Of a stretch of 64,000 bases of DNA, positions 45,018 to 54,341 are shown one piece after another. The stretch is from Marinicella rhabdoformis (GTDB lineage Bacteria > Pseudomonadota > Gammaproteobacteria > Xanthomonadales > Marinicellaceae). A program made the translations under genes and the position numbers. Numbering within the stretch: position 1 is the stretch's first letter; each line of letters starts with the position of its first letter. The DNA lies in contig NZ_VTFS01000005.1 of NCBI RefSeq assembly GCF_009671245.1, positions 62,001 through 126,000 of the forward strand, read 5' to 3'. The notes below the pieces were generated by a model, which saw only the letters and a list, made by a program, of their open reading frames with translations, did no database searches and was not told the origin of the DNA.

Positions 45018-45812
45018 TTATTCAGCCAAGTCATTGTGAGCCATTTTCATTTTCGATAATTTCTTCGAATACCTGGATTGAACAATTTCAGTAATAACCA
45101 AAATGACAATGACAAAATAAAACGTTGCCTTGCTCATTTGAGTGATTTCATGACCAAAAAACTTCAAGTGTGCAATGTGCCCACCTTCAGACAACAACAT
45201 GATGCCGACGATGAACAGGATAAATAAACCCAAGACTTCATACATGCGATTTTTTTGCAAAAATGCCGCAATGGTATCTGCCAACCACACCATCAAAAGT
45301 GCACCAATCAAGATAGCCGTCGCCATAACGTAAAAATTATCTGTCAATGCCATGGCAGACAAAATAGAATCAAATGAAAACACCACATTCATGGTCACAA
45401 TCAACACCAAAGCTGTTGTGAAACTGGACTTTTTCTCTTTCTGTTCAGCCATTGCATCTTCTAATGACAGCATGTGCCAAATTTCTTTCATCGCTGTATA
45501 GATGATGAAAACACCACCCAAGAGCACGACCACCGCACGCAGGTTAAAGGAACCTTCAACCACGCCTTCCCAACCCAAGGTAAACATCGGCTCTGTAAAG
45601 TAAGACAACAGTTTCAGCAAAGCAAATAAAAGCACCAAACGGAACAACACCGCCAACCAAATGCCGGTCTTACGCAACTTAGACTGCTGCGATTTTTCAA
45701 CACGTTGTGACTCGATGATGATGTAAAGCAAGTTATCAAAGCCCAAAACAGCCTGTAACATCACCAACATACCCAAAGTGAACAAATTCTCTAACGTAAA
45801 CAACCCTTCCAT
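45018..45812 (-). CDS. TerC-family integral membrane protein
   Basis: Protein of 264 aa with about seven helices. LVMLQAVLGFDNLLYIIIES and VTMNVVFSFDSILSAMALT carry the two acidic FDN/FDS motifs of TerC/Alx proteins, linked to metal (Mn2+) efflux or tellurite resistance. The loop EDAMAEQKEKKSS is charged. The ATG at 45812 is chosen over a TTG at 45827. It is immediately upstream of the antiporter gene, likely co-transcribed. Confidence 0.9.
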   Translation of the reverse strand: MEGLFTLENLFTLGMLVMLQAVLGFDNLLYIIIESQRVEKSQQSKLRKTGIWLAVLFRLVLLFALLKLLSYFTEPMFTLGWEGVVEGSFNLRAVVVLLGGVFIIYTAMKEIWHMLSLEDAMAEQKEKKSSFTTALVLIVTMNVVFSFDSILSAMALTDNFYVMATAILIGALLMVWLADTIAAFLQKNRMYEVLGLFILFIVGIMLLSEGGHIAHLKFFGHEITQMSKATFYFVIVILVITEIVQSRYSKKLSKMKMAHNDLAE

Positions 45813-45940
45813 AATCAACTCAAGCAAAAAACAATCATTCTCAACAATGAAGCGATTTTTTGCAAGTCACAAATGATTGATTTATTGGTGATTCGACTTC
45901 AATACTTGAATTCCCCCTCCTCAACCCACAGCTTTGTCAA

Positions 45941-46408
45941 ATGAACATGCAATCCTTAGAACTCAAAATGCCACCGGCCTTGTTGGTGCTGATTTTTGCC
46001 TCATTAATGTGGTCTCTAACTCAGCTTTTTCCTGAATTAAGTTTTCACGTCGAAAACAAAAAGCTGTGGATGCGATTAATTGGACTATTGGGCTCTTTGT
46101 TCATTGCTACCGGTATTTACAGCTTCCGCCGCGCCAAAACAACCGTCGATCCAACACAACCTGAAAACGCAACATCCATGGTTCAATCCGGCATATATAA
46201 ATACACACGCAACCCCATGTACGTGGGCTTCCTGTTGTTTCTTACAGCTTTCGCCACCGTTTTAACACACGCACTGCCATGGTTATTGTTGCCAGCTTTT
46301 GTGCTATACATGAACCGCTTTCAGATCAAACCAGAAGAACAAGCTTTGCTGAAATTATTCGGCACCGAATATGAGGTTTACTGCCAAAAAGTACGACGTT
46401 GGATTTAA
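45941..46408 (+). CDS. Isoprenylcysteine carboxyl methyltransferase-like membrane protein
   Basis: Small membrane protein of 155 aa with four helices. The C-terminal half YKYTRNPMYVGFLLFLTAF, then MNRFQIKPEEQALLKLFGTEYEVYCQKVRRW is the ICMT/PEMT signature (SAM-binding and Glu-Glu motif region). The bacterial substrate is unknown. Divergent from the TerC gene with about 128 bases between. Confidence 0.88.
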   Translation: MNMQSLELKMPPALLVLIFASLMWSLTQLFPELSFHVENKKLWMRLIGLLGSLFIATGIYSFRRAKTTVDPTQPENATSMVQSGIYKYTRNPMYVGFLLFLTAFATVLTHALPWLLLPAFVLYMNRFQIKPEEQALLKLFGTEYEVYCQKVRRWI

Positions 46409-46459
46409 AACGCATTACCTTCATTGTGATAGAATCTTATTTTTATTCGATGAAATAGC

Positions 46460-47065
46460 ATGAACAAATGGTGGTGGCTTGTTTTCGCTCCTGTGTTGGT
46501 TTGGTCTGGCATCAATCCCAAAGATTATTTTACTTGGTTTTTGGAGGTGCTGCCCGCCGTCATCGGCGCTGTTATTTTAGTCTCCACACGTAAATCATTT
46601 CCGCTGACGCCTTTGCTTTATGTTTTGATCTTGATTCACATGGTTATTCTGATGGTGGGCGGTCATTACACTTATGCTGAAGTGCCCTTGTTTGATTGGA
46701 TTCGAGACTGGATGGGATCAGAAAGAAACAACTACGACAAAGTGGGTCATTTAGCCCAAGGCTTTATCCCCGCCATCATTGCCAGAGAAGTGCTGATCAG
46801 GCACCAAGTCGTGAATTCAGCCAAATGGCTGGTCGTCATAATAATCAGTATTTGCTTGGCCTTCAGTGCTTTTTATGAATTGATAGAATGGTTTGTAGCG
46901 ATAGCATCTGGTCAATCAGCTGAAGCCTTTTTAGGCACCCAAGGTTATATTTGGGACACCCAGTCTGATATGGGCTACGCCTTATTAGGCAGTATTTTGG
47001 CACTGATGACACTTTCGAGGTGGCATGATAAACAACTTGACTCTGTTAAACAGCACCCCAAATGA
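46460..47065 (+). CDS. DUF2238 (YjdF-like) membrane protein
   Basis: Protein of 201 aa with about six helices. GGHYTYAEVPLFDW, YDKVGHLAQGFIPAIIAREVLIR and FYELIEWFVAIASG, ending in LGTQGYIWDTQSDMGYALLG, match the DUF2238 family (E. coli YjdF). The Gly-His and Glu residues in the helices suggest a buried site, but function is unknown. The gene follows the ICMT-like gene by 51 bases. Confidence 0.88.
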   Translation: MNKWWWLVFAPVLVWSGINPKDYFTWFLEVLPAVIGAVILVSTRKSFPLTPLLYVLILIHMVILMVGGHYTYAEVPLFDWIRDWMGSERNNYDKVGHLAQGFIPAIIAREVLIRHQVVNSAKWLVVIIISICLAFSAFYELIEWFVAIASGQSAEAFLGTQGYIWDTQSDMGYALLGSILALMTLSRWHDKQLDSVKQHPK

Positions 47066-47081
47066 AACCCAACAATTTAAA

Positions 47082-48335
47082 TTAATCCAAGCTGCCTTTC
47101 ATGGCTGAAATCAGTTCACCGTTTGCGGTGTCTCCACTGGCTTCCCAAAAGAAAGCACCACCCAGTTTTTCTTGGTTTACATAAGCCATTTTTGATGCAA
47201 TGGTTTCAGGGGTATCATAACTCCACCATTCATCACCGCAAAATGCATAAGCAGTTCCTGCTACGACACCCGTCGCAGGACAACTTTGTTTCAAAACTTT
47301 ATAAGTGTTATTTCCTGCTTCATACTCACCATCAGCCGCCCCAGTAGCTGAACCCCCAGGCTGGCTTTCAGTTACTCCTTGCCAGCCACGACCATAAAAT
47401 CCCACGCCCAATGTGATTTTCGCTGCGGGTACACCTTCGGATTTGAGGTATTGAACTCCATAGTCACTGTGTGCATTGTTGTTAGGATTGTTTATGTGAC
47501 TGTATAAAGGAGAATGGGGGGCAGTTGGCCCATTGGCATTCCATGCACCAAAGAAGTCATAAGACATGAGCATATAAAAATCTAAAAACTGAGCAGCTTC
47601 TCCATAATTGGCAGCAGCAAGCTTGGTGTCTCCTGCTCCGATGGCGGCAGTCACTAATTCATTACCAAATCGATTTCTCAAGCCCTGCATCAAAGTACCG
47701 TAGCCGTTATATCCGCTGTTGTCACAACTTAACCCACATTCGTTAGGGTATTCCCAATCAATATCGATACCATCAAACACGCCACTCCACCTGTCGTCAT
47801 ATACCAAGTCATGACATGAATCTGCAAATGTAGCCAGGTTTTGTAACGCTTCTCCAAAGCCACCAGACCAAGTCCAGCCTCCAAAAGACCACAGAATTTT
47901 AATGTGAGGGTGCAATTGTTTTAATTTAAGTAACTGGTTGAAATTTCCCCTTAATGCTCCTTGATCCCAACTGTCAGCCACACCATCCACGCTGTTGGCC
48001 GCATCATAATATTTGTCAATGGCTGCATAGCTGTCGCCCATGGCACACTCACCATTAATGACATTTCCAAAAGAATAAATAATGTGAGTTAACTTTTCAG
48101 CAGCACCTGAAGTGTGTAAATTTTTCACATGATAGTTTCTGCCATAAACACCCCACTCAGTGAAATACCCTGCTAAAACTTTATCTTGAAGTGGTTGAAA
48201 CTCAAATCCTGAAATATAAATAATGTCATCACCGGACCGTTCAAAAGTCTCTGTTGAAGATATGGAAACTGTGAAGCTAAAAAATAATAAAGCTGTCAAT
48301 ACAATTTGCAATAGCTTGATTTCGATTGTTTTCAT
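47082..48335 (-). CDS. Secreted GH18 chitinase
   Basis: Exported glycoside hydrolase of 417 aa. A signal peptide (about 1-27) is followed by a stretch with IIYISGFEFQPL, then the TIM barrel: VLAGYFTEWGVYGRNYHVKN, KILWSFGGWTWS and the catalytic FDGIDIDWEYP (DxxDxDxE, Glu acid). DFYMLMSYDFFGAW and GGAFFWEASGD complete the barrel. No separate chitin-binding domain. Substrate would be chitin or a related GlcNAc polymer. Convergent with the DUF2238 gene, 16 bases apart. Confidence 0.94.
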   Translation of the reverse strand: MKTIEIKLLQIVLTALLFFSFTVSISSTETFERSGDDIIYISGFEFQPLQDKVLAGYFTEWGVYGRNYHVKNLHTSGAAEKLTHIIYSFGNVINGECAMGDSYAAIDKYYDAANSVDGVADSWDQGALRGNFNQLLKLKQLHPHIKILWSFGGWTWSGGFGEALQNLATFADSCHDLVYDDRWSGVFDGIDIDWEYPNECGLSCDNSGYNGYGTLMQGLRNRFGNELVTAAIGAGDTKLAAANYGEAAQFLDFYMLMSYDFFGAWNANGPTAPHSPLYSHINNPNNNAHSDYGVQYLKSEGVPAAKITLGVGFYGRGWQGVTESQPGGSATGAADGEYEAGNNTYKVLKQSCPATGVVAGTAYAFCGDEWWSYDTPETIASKMAYVNQEKLGGAFFWEASGDTANGELISAMKGSLD

Positions 48336-48701
48336 ATATTTAAAACGCTAATTTTTTGATTCATAACACATATTTAATAGTGCCTTTTGTGTTATCTATT
48401 ATTCGACTCTTTGTGCCCGGATGCATTGAATTGATTCACAAAAACACAACCAACTCATTAGTTTCACAACAGTTACTTCAATTAAAGCCTGTATTTATCT
48501 CACAAAAGCACTGCTGCCACCAATATCAAAAACTTATTAGAGTGCTATAGTATGATGTATCCCACAACTTAAAACACAACAATAGTAATAACATCGTGGC
48601 GTTTTAAGCCTGCTAAATGCAGCCATAAAAACCCGTGCTATGATTGACTATTTTGAGCCAAAGACGCATACTTTCACTTTTGTTTTTTTGCAAACCACCA
48701 C
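48336..48701. other. Divergent spacer between chitinase and bioB, no gene seen
   Basis: 366 bases, AT-rich, holding divergent promoters. Short ORFs here (such as 48356-48550) lack a ribosome binding site and normal composition. A likely bioB promoter lies at 48644-48672. I found no BirA-type operator and no riboswitch-like fold. Confidence 0.6.
48644..48672 (+). promoter_or_regulatory. Likely bioB promoter
   Basis: TTGACT, 17 bases, CATACT. The -10 overlaps the 18-base box GCCAAAGACGCATACTTT (48657-48674) that recurs upstream of the rhomboid gene. Confidence 0.55.
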
Positions 48702-49664
48702 ATGAAATCTACACCGATTCGAAACGACTGGAAAATTGAAGAAGTCGAAAAATTATTTGCTTTACCTTTCAATGACTTGTTATTCAAAGCGCATTGTATT
48801 CACCGTGAAAACTTCAACCCCAATCACGTTCAAATCAGCACCTTGTTAAGCATCAAAACTGGCGCTTGTCCTGAAGATTGTAGCTATTGTCCTCAGTCGG
48901 TTCGTTATGACACGGGCGTAGAAAAAGAACCTTTGATGGCTGTTGATACCGTGATCGAACAAGCCAGTAACGCCAAAGAACAGGGCGCAACGCGTTTTTG
49001 TATGGGTGCTGCATGGCGCAGCCCGAAAGACAAAGACTTAGATCAAGTGATTAAGATGGTGCAGGGTGTTAAAGCTTTGGGCATGGAAACCTGTTTGACT
49101 TTAGGCATGCTGAAAAAGGAACAAACTGAAAAACTGTCTGATGCAGGTTTGGATTATTACAACCACAACATCGATTCGTCTGAAGAATTTTACGACAAAA
49201 TCATCACCACACGAAAGTTTGATCAACGCATAGATACTTTAAAAAACGTTCAAGATGCAGGGATTAATGTCTGTTCAGGTGGTATTGTCGGCATGGGCGA
49301 ATCACAACGCGACCGTGGCGGCATGTTAATGGCTTTGGCCAACTTAGAAAAACACCCAGGTTCTGTGCCAATTAACTCTTTGGTTCAAGTCAAAGGCACA
49401 CCATTACATGGCATTGAAAAAATTGATGCTTTGGATTTTGTTCGCACCATTGCTGTGGCCCGCATCATGATGCCAGAGTCTATGGTTCGTTTGTCAGCTG
49501 GCCGTAATGAAATGTCAGAAGCGGTTCAAGCGATGTGCTTCTTTGCTGGTGCTAACTCGATTTTCTACGGTGAAAAATTATTGACCACGTCAAATCCTGA
49601 TGAAAACAAAGACATGGCTTTGTTTAAAAAATTGGGCATTGAACCGATGCCAGCAAGACATTAA
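48702..49664 (+). CDS. bioB: Biotin synthase
   Basis: Radical SAM enzyme of 320 aa that inserts sulfur into dethiobiotin. The cluster motif [13 protein letters not shown] (CxxxCxxC) and the second-cluster cysteines, with [36 protein letters not shown] and RLSAGRNEM, are all BioB-specific. Full length. bioA and bioD are not in the window. bioF follows 20 bases later. Confidence 0.98.
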   Translation: MKSTPIRNDWKIEEVEKLFALPFNDLLFKAHCIHRENFNPNHVQISTLLSIKTGACPEDCSYCPQSVRYDTGVEKEPLMAVDTVIEQASNAKEQGATRFCMGAAWRSPKDKDLDQVIKMVQGVKALGMETCLTLGMLKKEQTEKLSDAGLDYYNHNIDSSEEFYDKIITTRKFDQRIDTLKNVQDAGINVCSGGIVGMGESQRDRGGMLMALANLEKHPGSVPINSLVQVKGTPLHGIEKIDALDFVRTIAVARIMMPESMVRLSAGRNEMSEAVQAMCFFAGANSIFYGEKLLTTSNPDENKDMALFKKLGIEPMPARH

Positions 49665-49684
49665 TTAGAACGCCATAAAATCAT

Positions 49685-50836
49685 ATGAATTATTCTGATC
49701 AGTTACAAAACCTAAGAGAACAGCAGCTGTACCGCGAACGCGTGGTCAGGACTTCAAAAGTCGGTCGCTATGTCTCCATCAATGGCAAGCAACTGCTCAA
49801 TTTTAACTGCAATGACTATTTGGATTTATCAGCTCATCCAGCTTTAATTATTGCCGCCACCAATGCATCACAAAAACTGGGATTTGGCTCAACTGGCTCA
49901 CCTTTGATGTCAGGTTACACATCCTTGCACCAAGAACTTGAATTCGCCATGGCGTCGTTTTTAGGTTATGACAAAGCGGTGCTGTTTTCCACAGGCTACA
50001 TGGCCAATTTGGGCATCGCACAGGCCTTATTGAACAAAGATGATGTGCTGGTTGAAGACAAGTTAAACCATGCGTCTTTGATTGATGGTGCATTGATAGC
50101 ACGCGCCCAGTTGAAGCGCTATTCGCACCTAAATTATGACAAAGCCGAAGAGGCTTTGGCATTGAAAGGCAATAAAAATGCCTTGCTCGCCAGCGATGGC
50201 ATTTTCAGCATGGACGGTGACAGTCCTGACTTGCGTGCACTTTCAGTGATGGCACAAACGCATGATGCTTTGCTGTGGGTTGACGATGCCCATGGTGTCG
50301 GCATGTTTGGTGATTCTGGACGTGGTACAGTTGAAGCACAAGGTTTGAACAAGAACAACGTACCCTTGTTATCTGGCACATTTGGCAAAGCATTTGGTAG
50401 CAGTGGCGCTTATGCTGTCGGCTCCAATGAAGTCATTGATACCATCATTCAAAAAGCCAGGACCTATAAATTCAATACCTCAATGCCTGTAGCCACAATA
50501 GCCGCTAACCTCAAAGCATTAGAAATCATTCAAAGTGAATCATGGCGCCGTGAAAAAGTTTTAGACCTGATTCATTATTACAAAGAACAAGTGGTCTTAT
50601 ATGATTTGGAACACTGCGCTCAAGAAAGTGATACTGCCATCCAACCCTTTGTGCTTGGCAGTGAAGAAGCCACATTGGAGAAGGCGGCTTATTTACTTGA
50701 TCGGGGCATTTTTGTTTCGGCCATCAGACCGCCGACTGTTGCTAAAAACCAATGCCGTTTGCGCTTCACATTAACAGCTGCTTTGGAGAAAGAGGACATT
50801 GACCTGCTGGTTCAGTGTTTGATTGGTAACTATTAA
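49685..50836 (+). CDS. bioF: 8-amino-7-oxononanoate synthase
   Basis: PLP-dependent alpha-oxoamine synthase of 383 aa that condenses pimeloyl-thioester with alanine. NCNDYLDLSAHP, GSTGSPLMSGYTSLHQELE, VDDAHGVGMFG and the Schiff-base lysine in SGTFGKAFGSSG are visible. Full length for BioF. Third-step partner genes bioH and bioC follow in the same direction. Confidence 0.96.
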   Translation: MNYSDQLQNLREQQLYRERVVRTSKVGRYVSINGKQLLNFNCNDYLDLSAHPALIIAATNASQKLGFGSTGSPLMSGYTSLHQELEFAMASFLGYDKAVLFSTGYMANLGIAQALLNKDDVLVEDKLNHASLIDGALIARAQLKRYSHLNYDKAEEALALKGNKNALLASDGIFSMDGDSPDLRALSVMAQTHDALLWVDDAHGVGMFGDSGRGTVEAQGLNKNNVPLLSGTFGKAFGSSGAYAVGSNEVIDTIIQKARTYKFNTSMPVATIAANLKALEIIQSESWRREKVLDLIHYYKEQVVLYDLEHCAQESDTAIQPFVLGSEEATLEKAAYLLDRGIFVSAIRPPTVAKNQCRLRFTLTAALEKEDIDLLVQCLIGNY

Positions 50837-50852
50837 CCACATTCCATAGACC

Positions 50853-51602
50853 ATGAAAATCGTATCTACCTTAGGCCAAGGGCCTGTTTTGAACGTATTA
50901 CACGGCTGGGGCATGAATGCCCATTTATTTGATGAATGGTCTGTACAACTGTCTCAGCACTTCCAAGTCAACTTGATAGATTTACCAGGGCATGGCCTGA
51001 ACCATGAACAAGCTTTTCCAGCAAATTTGACAGAAGTGGCTGAGGTGTCAAAAGAAATCCCCAGCGGCATTTGGCTGGGCTGGTCATTGGGTGGGATGTT
51101 GGCACTGAACCAAGCTTTACATTATCCCGAACAAGTGCGTGCTTTGGTCATGATGTGTGCCACACCTAGTTTTACTGCTCAAAAACACTGGCCACACGGT
51201 ACCGATGTCCAAGTTTTACAACAGTTTGGCAAAGAATTACAACAAGATGTAAAGAAAACCATACACACTTTTTTGGCTTTAGAGGTTATGGGCTCGCCCG
51301 ATGAACGATCACAATTACGAGAATTGAAGACCAAGGTTTTTGAAAGGCCTTTACCTGATGTAACCGCGCTAACACACGGATTGTCTTTATTAGAGAAGAC
51401 AGACCTGTCTTCACAATTGAAAAATCTACAAATGCCCTCATTATGGCTCTCGGGTCGCAGAGATCGATTGGTTTTACCCGCAGCGGTAGAACAAGCAGCA
51501 AAAGCTTGCGGCGGCGAATACCACATGGTCAGGGGCGCATCGCATGCACCTTTTATTCACCATGCGGAAGAAATTACCCAAACCATTTTGGATTTTTTAT
51601 GA
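50853..51602 (+). CDS. bioH: Pimeloyl-ACP methyl ester esterase BioH
   Basis: Alpha/beta hydrolase of 249 aa that frees pimeloyl-ACP from its methyl ester. LHGWGMNAHLFDEW begins the fold, GWSLGGMLAL holds the nucleophile Ser, SGRRDRLV the acid region and GASHAPFIHH the catalytic His. Located between bioF and bioC, as often in proteobacteria. Its stop overlaps the bioC ATG (ATGA). Confidence 0.95.
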   Translation: MKIVSTLGQGPVLNVLHGWGMNAHLFDEWSVQLSQHFQVNLIDLPGHGLNHEQAFPANLTEVAEVSKEIPSGIWLGWSLGGMLALNQALHYPEQVRALVMMCATPSFTAQKHWPHGTDVQVLQQFGKELQQDVKKTIHTFLALEVMGSPDERSQLRELKTKVFERPLPDVTALTHGLSLLEKTDLSSQLKNLQMPSLWLSGRRDRLVLPAAVEQAAKACGGEYHMVRGASHAPFIHHAEEITQTILDFL

Positions 51603-52414
51603 GTTTAGAACACCACCAAATCAAATCATCGTTTGATAAAGCGGCCAAACAATACGAAGAACATGCCGTGCTTCAGAAAGAGGCCATGTCTCGTTTGATT
51701 GAGCGAGTACAGTTTGACCTCAAAAAAGCACCAAAACAGATTTTAGATTTGGGCTGCGGTACCGGCTGGGCCACAAAAGCATTGCTTGAAATTTACCCAG
51801 AATCACAAATCATAGCGGCCGATTTTGCTGAATCTATGGTCAATGCTGTGCCTGTACATCCACAAGTGACGCCGCGTGTTACTGATGCCCATTGTTTAGA
51901 CGTTCATGCCAGCAGCTTGGATTTGGTATTTTCCAACATGATGATTCAATGGTGTGACCAGCAAACGGCATTAACGGAAATCAAAAGGGCATTGAAGCCC
52001 ACTGGTTTTCTACACTTAACCAGCATGGGCGAACACACTTTGCATGAGCTGAAGTCCGCATGGGCGACGATAGATGATTTACCCCATGTGAATGACTTTA
52101 TGCCGGCGGCTGAATTGGCCGATTTGACTTTGCGCATGGGCTATGAAGATGTGATTGCCGACTCTGAATTCATCACGTTGACCTATGCCAATGTGGTCGA
52201 TTTGATGCGTGACTTAAAAGCGATTGGCGCACACAATACTGACCACAATCGCAGCAAAGGCTTAACTTCTCCCAAAGTAATCAAACAATTAGAGGCCGCC
52301 TACCAAGAATTCAGAACTGAAGACGGTTTGTATCCTGCCACTTATGAGTTGCTGTATTTGCGCGCACTAAAACCGGCAGATGACAAAGGCTTGAACTTAA
52401 AAATAAAACCATAA
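51599..52414 (+). CDS. bioC: Malonyl-ACP O-methyltransferase BioC
   Basis: SAM methyltransferase of 271 aa that starts pimelate synthesis by masking malonyl-ACP. SSFDKAAKQYEEHAVLQKEA is the BioC start; ILDLGCGTGWATKALLE is the SAM motif, followed by FSNMMIQWCDQ and LKAIGAHN. The real start is the ATG at 51599, overlapping bioH by 4 bases; a longer open frame upstream inside bioH is a shadow. Last gene of the biotin run. Confidence 0.95.
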   Translation: MSLEHHQIKSSFDKAAKQYEEHAVLQKEAMSRLIERVQFDLKKAPKQILDLGCGTGWATKALLEIYPESQIIAADFAESMVNAVPVHPQVTPRVTDAHCLDVHASSLDLVFSNMMIQWCDQQTALTEIKRALKPTGFLHLTSMGEHTLHELKSAWATIDDLPHVNDFMPAAELADLTLRMGYEDVIADSEFITLTYANVVDLMRDLKAIGAHNTDHNRSKGLTSPKVIKQLEAAYQEFRTEDGLYPATYELLYLRALKPADDKGLNLKIKP

Positions 52415-52428
52415 TTAACCACAACAGT

Positions 52429-53253
52429 TTAACCTAGGGTGAAAATGTAGTTCATGCGAGTTTGTTGGTGCAGTTTATAGCCACGAGATTTCAATGCTCC
52501 AAAAACATCCCGCTGCCACATAGGCTTGTTGTCTTCAAAAATTAACGATTGAGGTAACAATGAATCTGGTGCTTGCTCCAGGTATGGAACCAACGCCAAA
52601 TCCTCTGCGCCTTCAATGTCTATTTTCATCACATCAATGTGCCGCAGTTGTTGACTAAACACAAGACTCAGTAAGGGTTCACAGCTGATTTCAATCGCAT
52701 TTGGACTGGTATTTTTTATGCTACTGGCCCCTAAATTGTCTTGGTTTAAATACAGTGAAAATGTGCCATTTTTATCGCTAACACCTTTTTGGATCACTTT
52801 AAATTCAGCGGCGGATTGCTGTTGTTGCTTGGTCGCATTAAGGTTAAAATTTAAACGCTTAGCTACTGGAGGGTTAGGCTCAATGGCCAAAACCTGTCCA
52901 CCTTTTTTCAATGCACCCATTGCCGAACAAGCGTAAATCCCTACATTGGCCCCGACATCAACAAAAACACCATTTTGAGGTAAATGCGTCAATAAAAACC
53001 GACGCTCTTGTGAATCAAACCGCCAAGGCATAAAAACAAAACCACGCTCAGAAATGTTATCATTTAAATAACACCGCAAGGCCAAACCATCCAAAACCAA
53101 ATCCATGGGCAAAGTGGCACTCTTCAATATTTTTTTACGCAACCACTGTGCTTTTTGCTTACCCCACCAAGTTGCAGGTAACTGACGGCACTTTTGAATC
53201 ATCTCCAAACAAGGCGCATCGGGTTTATAGTATCCAAAAGGTTTTTGCTTCAT
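52429..53253 (-). CDS. FkbM-family methyltransferase
   Basis: SAM-dependent methyltransferase of about 274 aa. FVDVGANVGIYACSAM (motif I), VLAIEPNPPVAKRLNFNL and VMKIDIEGAEDLAL are FkbM signatures, found on sugar and secondary-metabolite methylases. The ATG at 53253 (MKQKPFGYYK) is chosen; a GTG at 53280 would add nine residues. Convergent with bioC, 14 bases apart. Target unknown. Confidence 0.88.
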   Translation of the reverse strand: MKQKPFGYYKPDAPCLEMIQKCRQLPATWWGKQKAQWLRKKILKSATLPMDLVLDGLALRCYLNDNISERGFVFMPWRFDSQERRFLLTHLPQNGVFVDVGANVGIYACSAMGALKKGGQVLAIEPNPPVAKRLNFNLNATKQQQQSAAEFKVIQKGVSDKNGTFSLYLNQDNLGASSIKNTSPNAIEISCEPLLSLVFSQQLRHIDVMKIDIEGAEDLALVPYLEQAPDSLLPQSLIFEDNKPMWQRDVFGALKSRGYKLHQQTRMNYIFTLG

Positions 53254-53364
53254 GACTTGATAAAAGTTATTTGTTGGCACTTTAGCAAAGAAACTTGCTG
53301 ATACGACAAAGATTTGTAAATTTATTTCAGAAACAGTTTCAAGGCAGGCTAATTACACAGCCGA

Positions 53365-53386
53365 CTGGTGATAACACCAGCTTTTT
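53365..53386 (+). terminator. Orphan plus-strand terminator
   Basis: CTGGTG/CACCAG stem, ATAA loop, followed by five T on the plus strand. The flanking genes are both on the minus strand, so it ends no annotated gene. Confidence 0.6.
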
Positions 53387-53442
53387 AGTTTTAGCTTATA
53401 GGGCATTACATCGGGCTGTGATGGCCATTTAATACCAACAGC

Positions 53443-53877
53443 TTATTTTTTACTGTCCCAGTATTTTTGCATTTCAAAAAACAAAAACGACGCTGACCAC
53501 GTTATCAGAACCAAACCAGTCAGTGACTCTATACCCGTTAAGAAACGAATGTCTCCACTGGGTACAACGTCACCATAACCCAAAGTGGTAAAGTTCGTAT
53601 ATGAAAAATAGACACAATCTAAGATACTGCCATCAAAATTCCCAGTTAACGAACCCCATGTTTCATTTTTAACCATAAAATAATAAGCAAAGGCAAACAA
53701 CCAGACTTCTAAAGAGTGCGCAATCAAGGCGCCAAATACACCCACCACAATACGAAAGCGAGGTTTAATGGCCAATTTAGGTACCCACTTTGACATATGA
53801 AACAAACATTCATAGTGAATCAAAACGGCTAAACTCACAACCAAGCAATTAATGAGGGAGGCCCAAATGATAGTCAC
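53443..53877 (-). CDS. Small two-pore-helix type K+ channel (Ion_trans_2)
   Basis: Membrane protein of 144 aa with about three helices and a pore loop. TNFTTLGYGDVVP carries the potassium selectivity filter (TLGYGD), preceded by CVYFSY. No RCK or cyclic-nucleotide domain follows. The GTG at 53877 overlaps the HIT stop by 4 bases (GTGA); an ATG at 53913 would overlap more. Co-translated with the HIT gene. Confidence 0.85.
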   Translation of the reverse strand: MTIIWASLINCLVVSLAVLIHYECLFHMSKWVPKLAIKPRFRIVVGVFGALIAHSLEVWLFAFAYYFMVKNETWGSLTGNFDGSILDCVYFSYTNFTTLGYGDVVPSGDIRFLTGIESLTGLVLITWSASFLFFEMQKYWDSKK

Positions 53878-54287
53878 AGTGACTCCAGCGCATGGCGCAA
53901 TTTTATCGGCCATTGCTGTAACTCTTGTTCAGAATATATCGATTCTGGCAGTGTATTTCCCCATACCACATCAGGCCACAATGGGTCATTGTGAGAGCGA
54001 CCAATGACATGAACATGTAGCTGAGAAACAACATTACCAATACTGGCTGTATTGACTTTGTCACACTGAAACTCTGTTTGTAAAAACAAACTCAACTTAC
54101 GAATCAAATCAGCCAACTTGATCTGTAAATCTTGTGACATTTCAAACCATTCTACCGCACTTGTTTTTGGAACCACTATAAACCAAGGCAGTGATTGATT
54201 CCTGTGTAATAACAAGTGAAAGTCACCGCAAGCGAGGATCGAATGGGTGTCTTTTTTTAGCTGTTCATTCAATGTAAACTCAGTCAT
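53874..54287 (-). CDS. HIT-family nucleotide hydrolase/transferase
   Basis: Protein of 137 aa. QLHVHVIGR is the HIT triad (HxHxH-like) and PWFIVVPKTSAVEWFEM the upstream strand. HIT enzymes cleave AMP-linked or dinucleoside substrates. The last His of the usual HVHxH is replaced (Ile-Gly-Arg follows), so activity may differ. Leads directly into a K+ channel gene. Confidence 0.88.
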   Translation of the reverse strand: MTEFTLNEQLKKDTHSILACGDFHLLLHRNQSLPWFIVVPKTSAVEWFEMSQDLQIKLADLIRKLSLFLQTEFQCDKVNTASIGNVVSQLHVHVIGRSHNDPLWPDVVWGNTLPESIYSEQELQQWPIKLRHALESL

Positions 54288-54341
54288 CCAGACATTGTAT
54301 CAAATTCGCCATCCTTGGCGTTTTTTATCCACTAAATTTAA

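Noticed and set aside
48356-48550. 64-codon open frame in the chitinase/bioB spacer
   Set aside because: No ribosome binding site and atypical amino-acid make-up; more likely promoter DNA.
48600-48701. BirA operator upstream of bioB
   Set aside because: No TTGTAAACC-type dyad is visible; the nearby TTTGCAAACC stretch lacks the second arm.
51443-51598. N-terminal extension of bioC inside bioH
   Set aside because: The segment is the bioH reading in another frame; the ATGA overlap at 51599 gives the normal BioC start.
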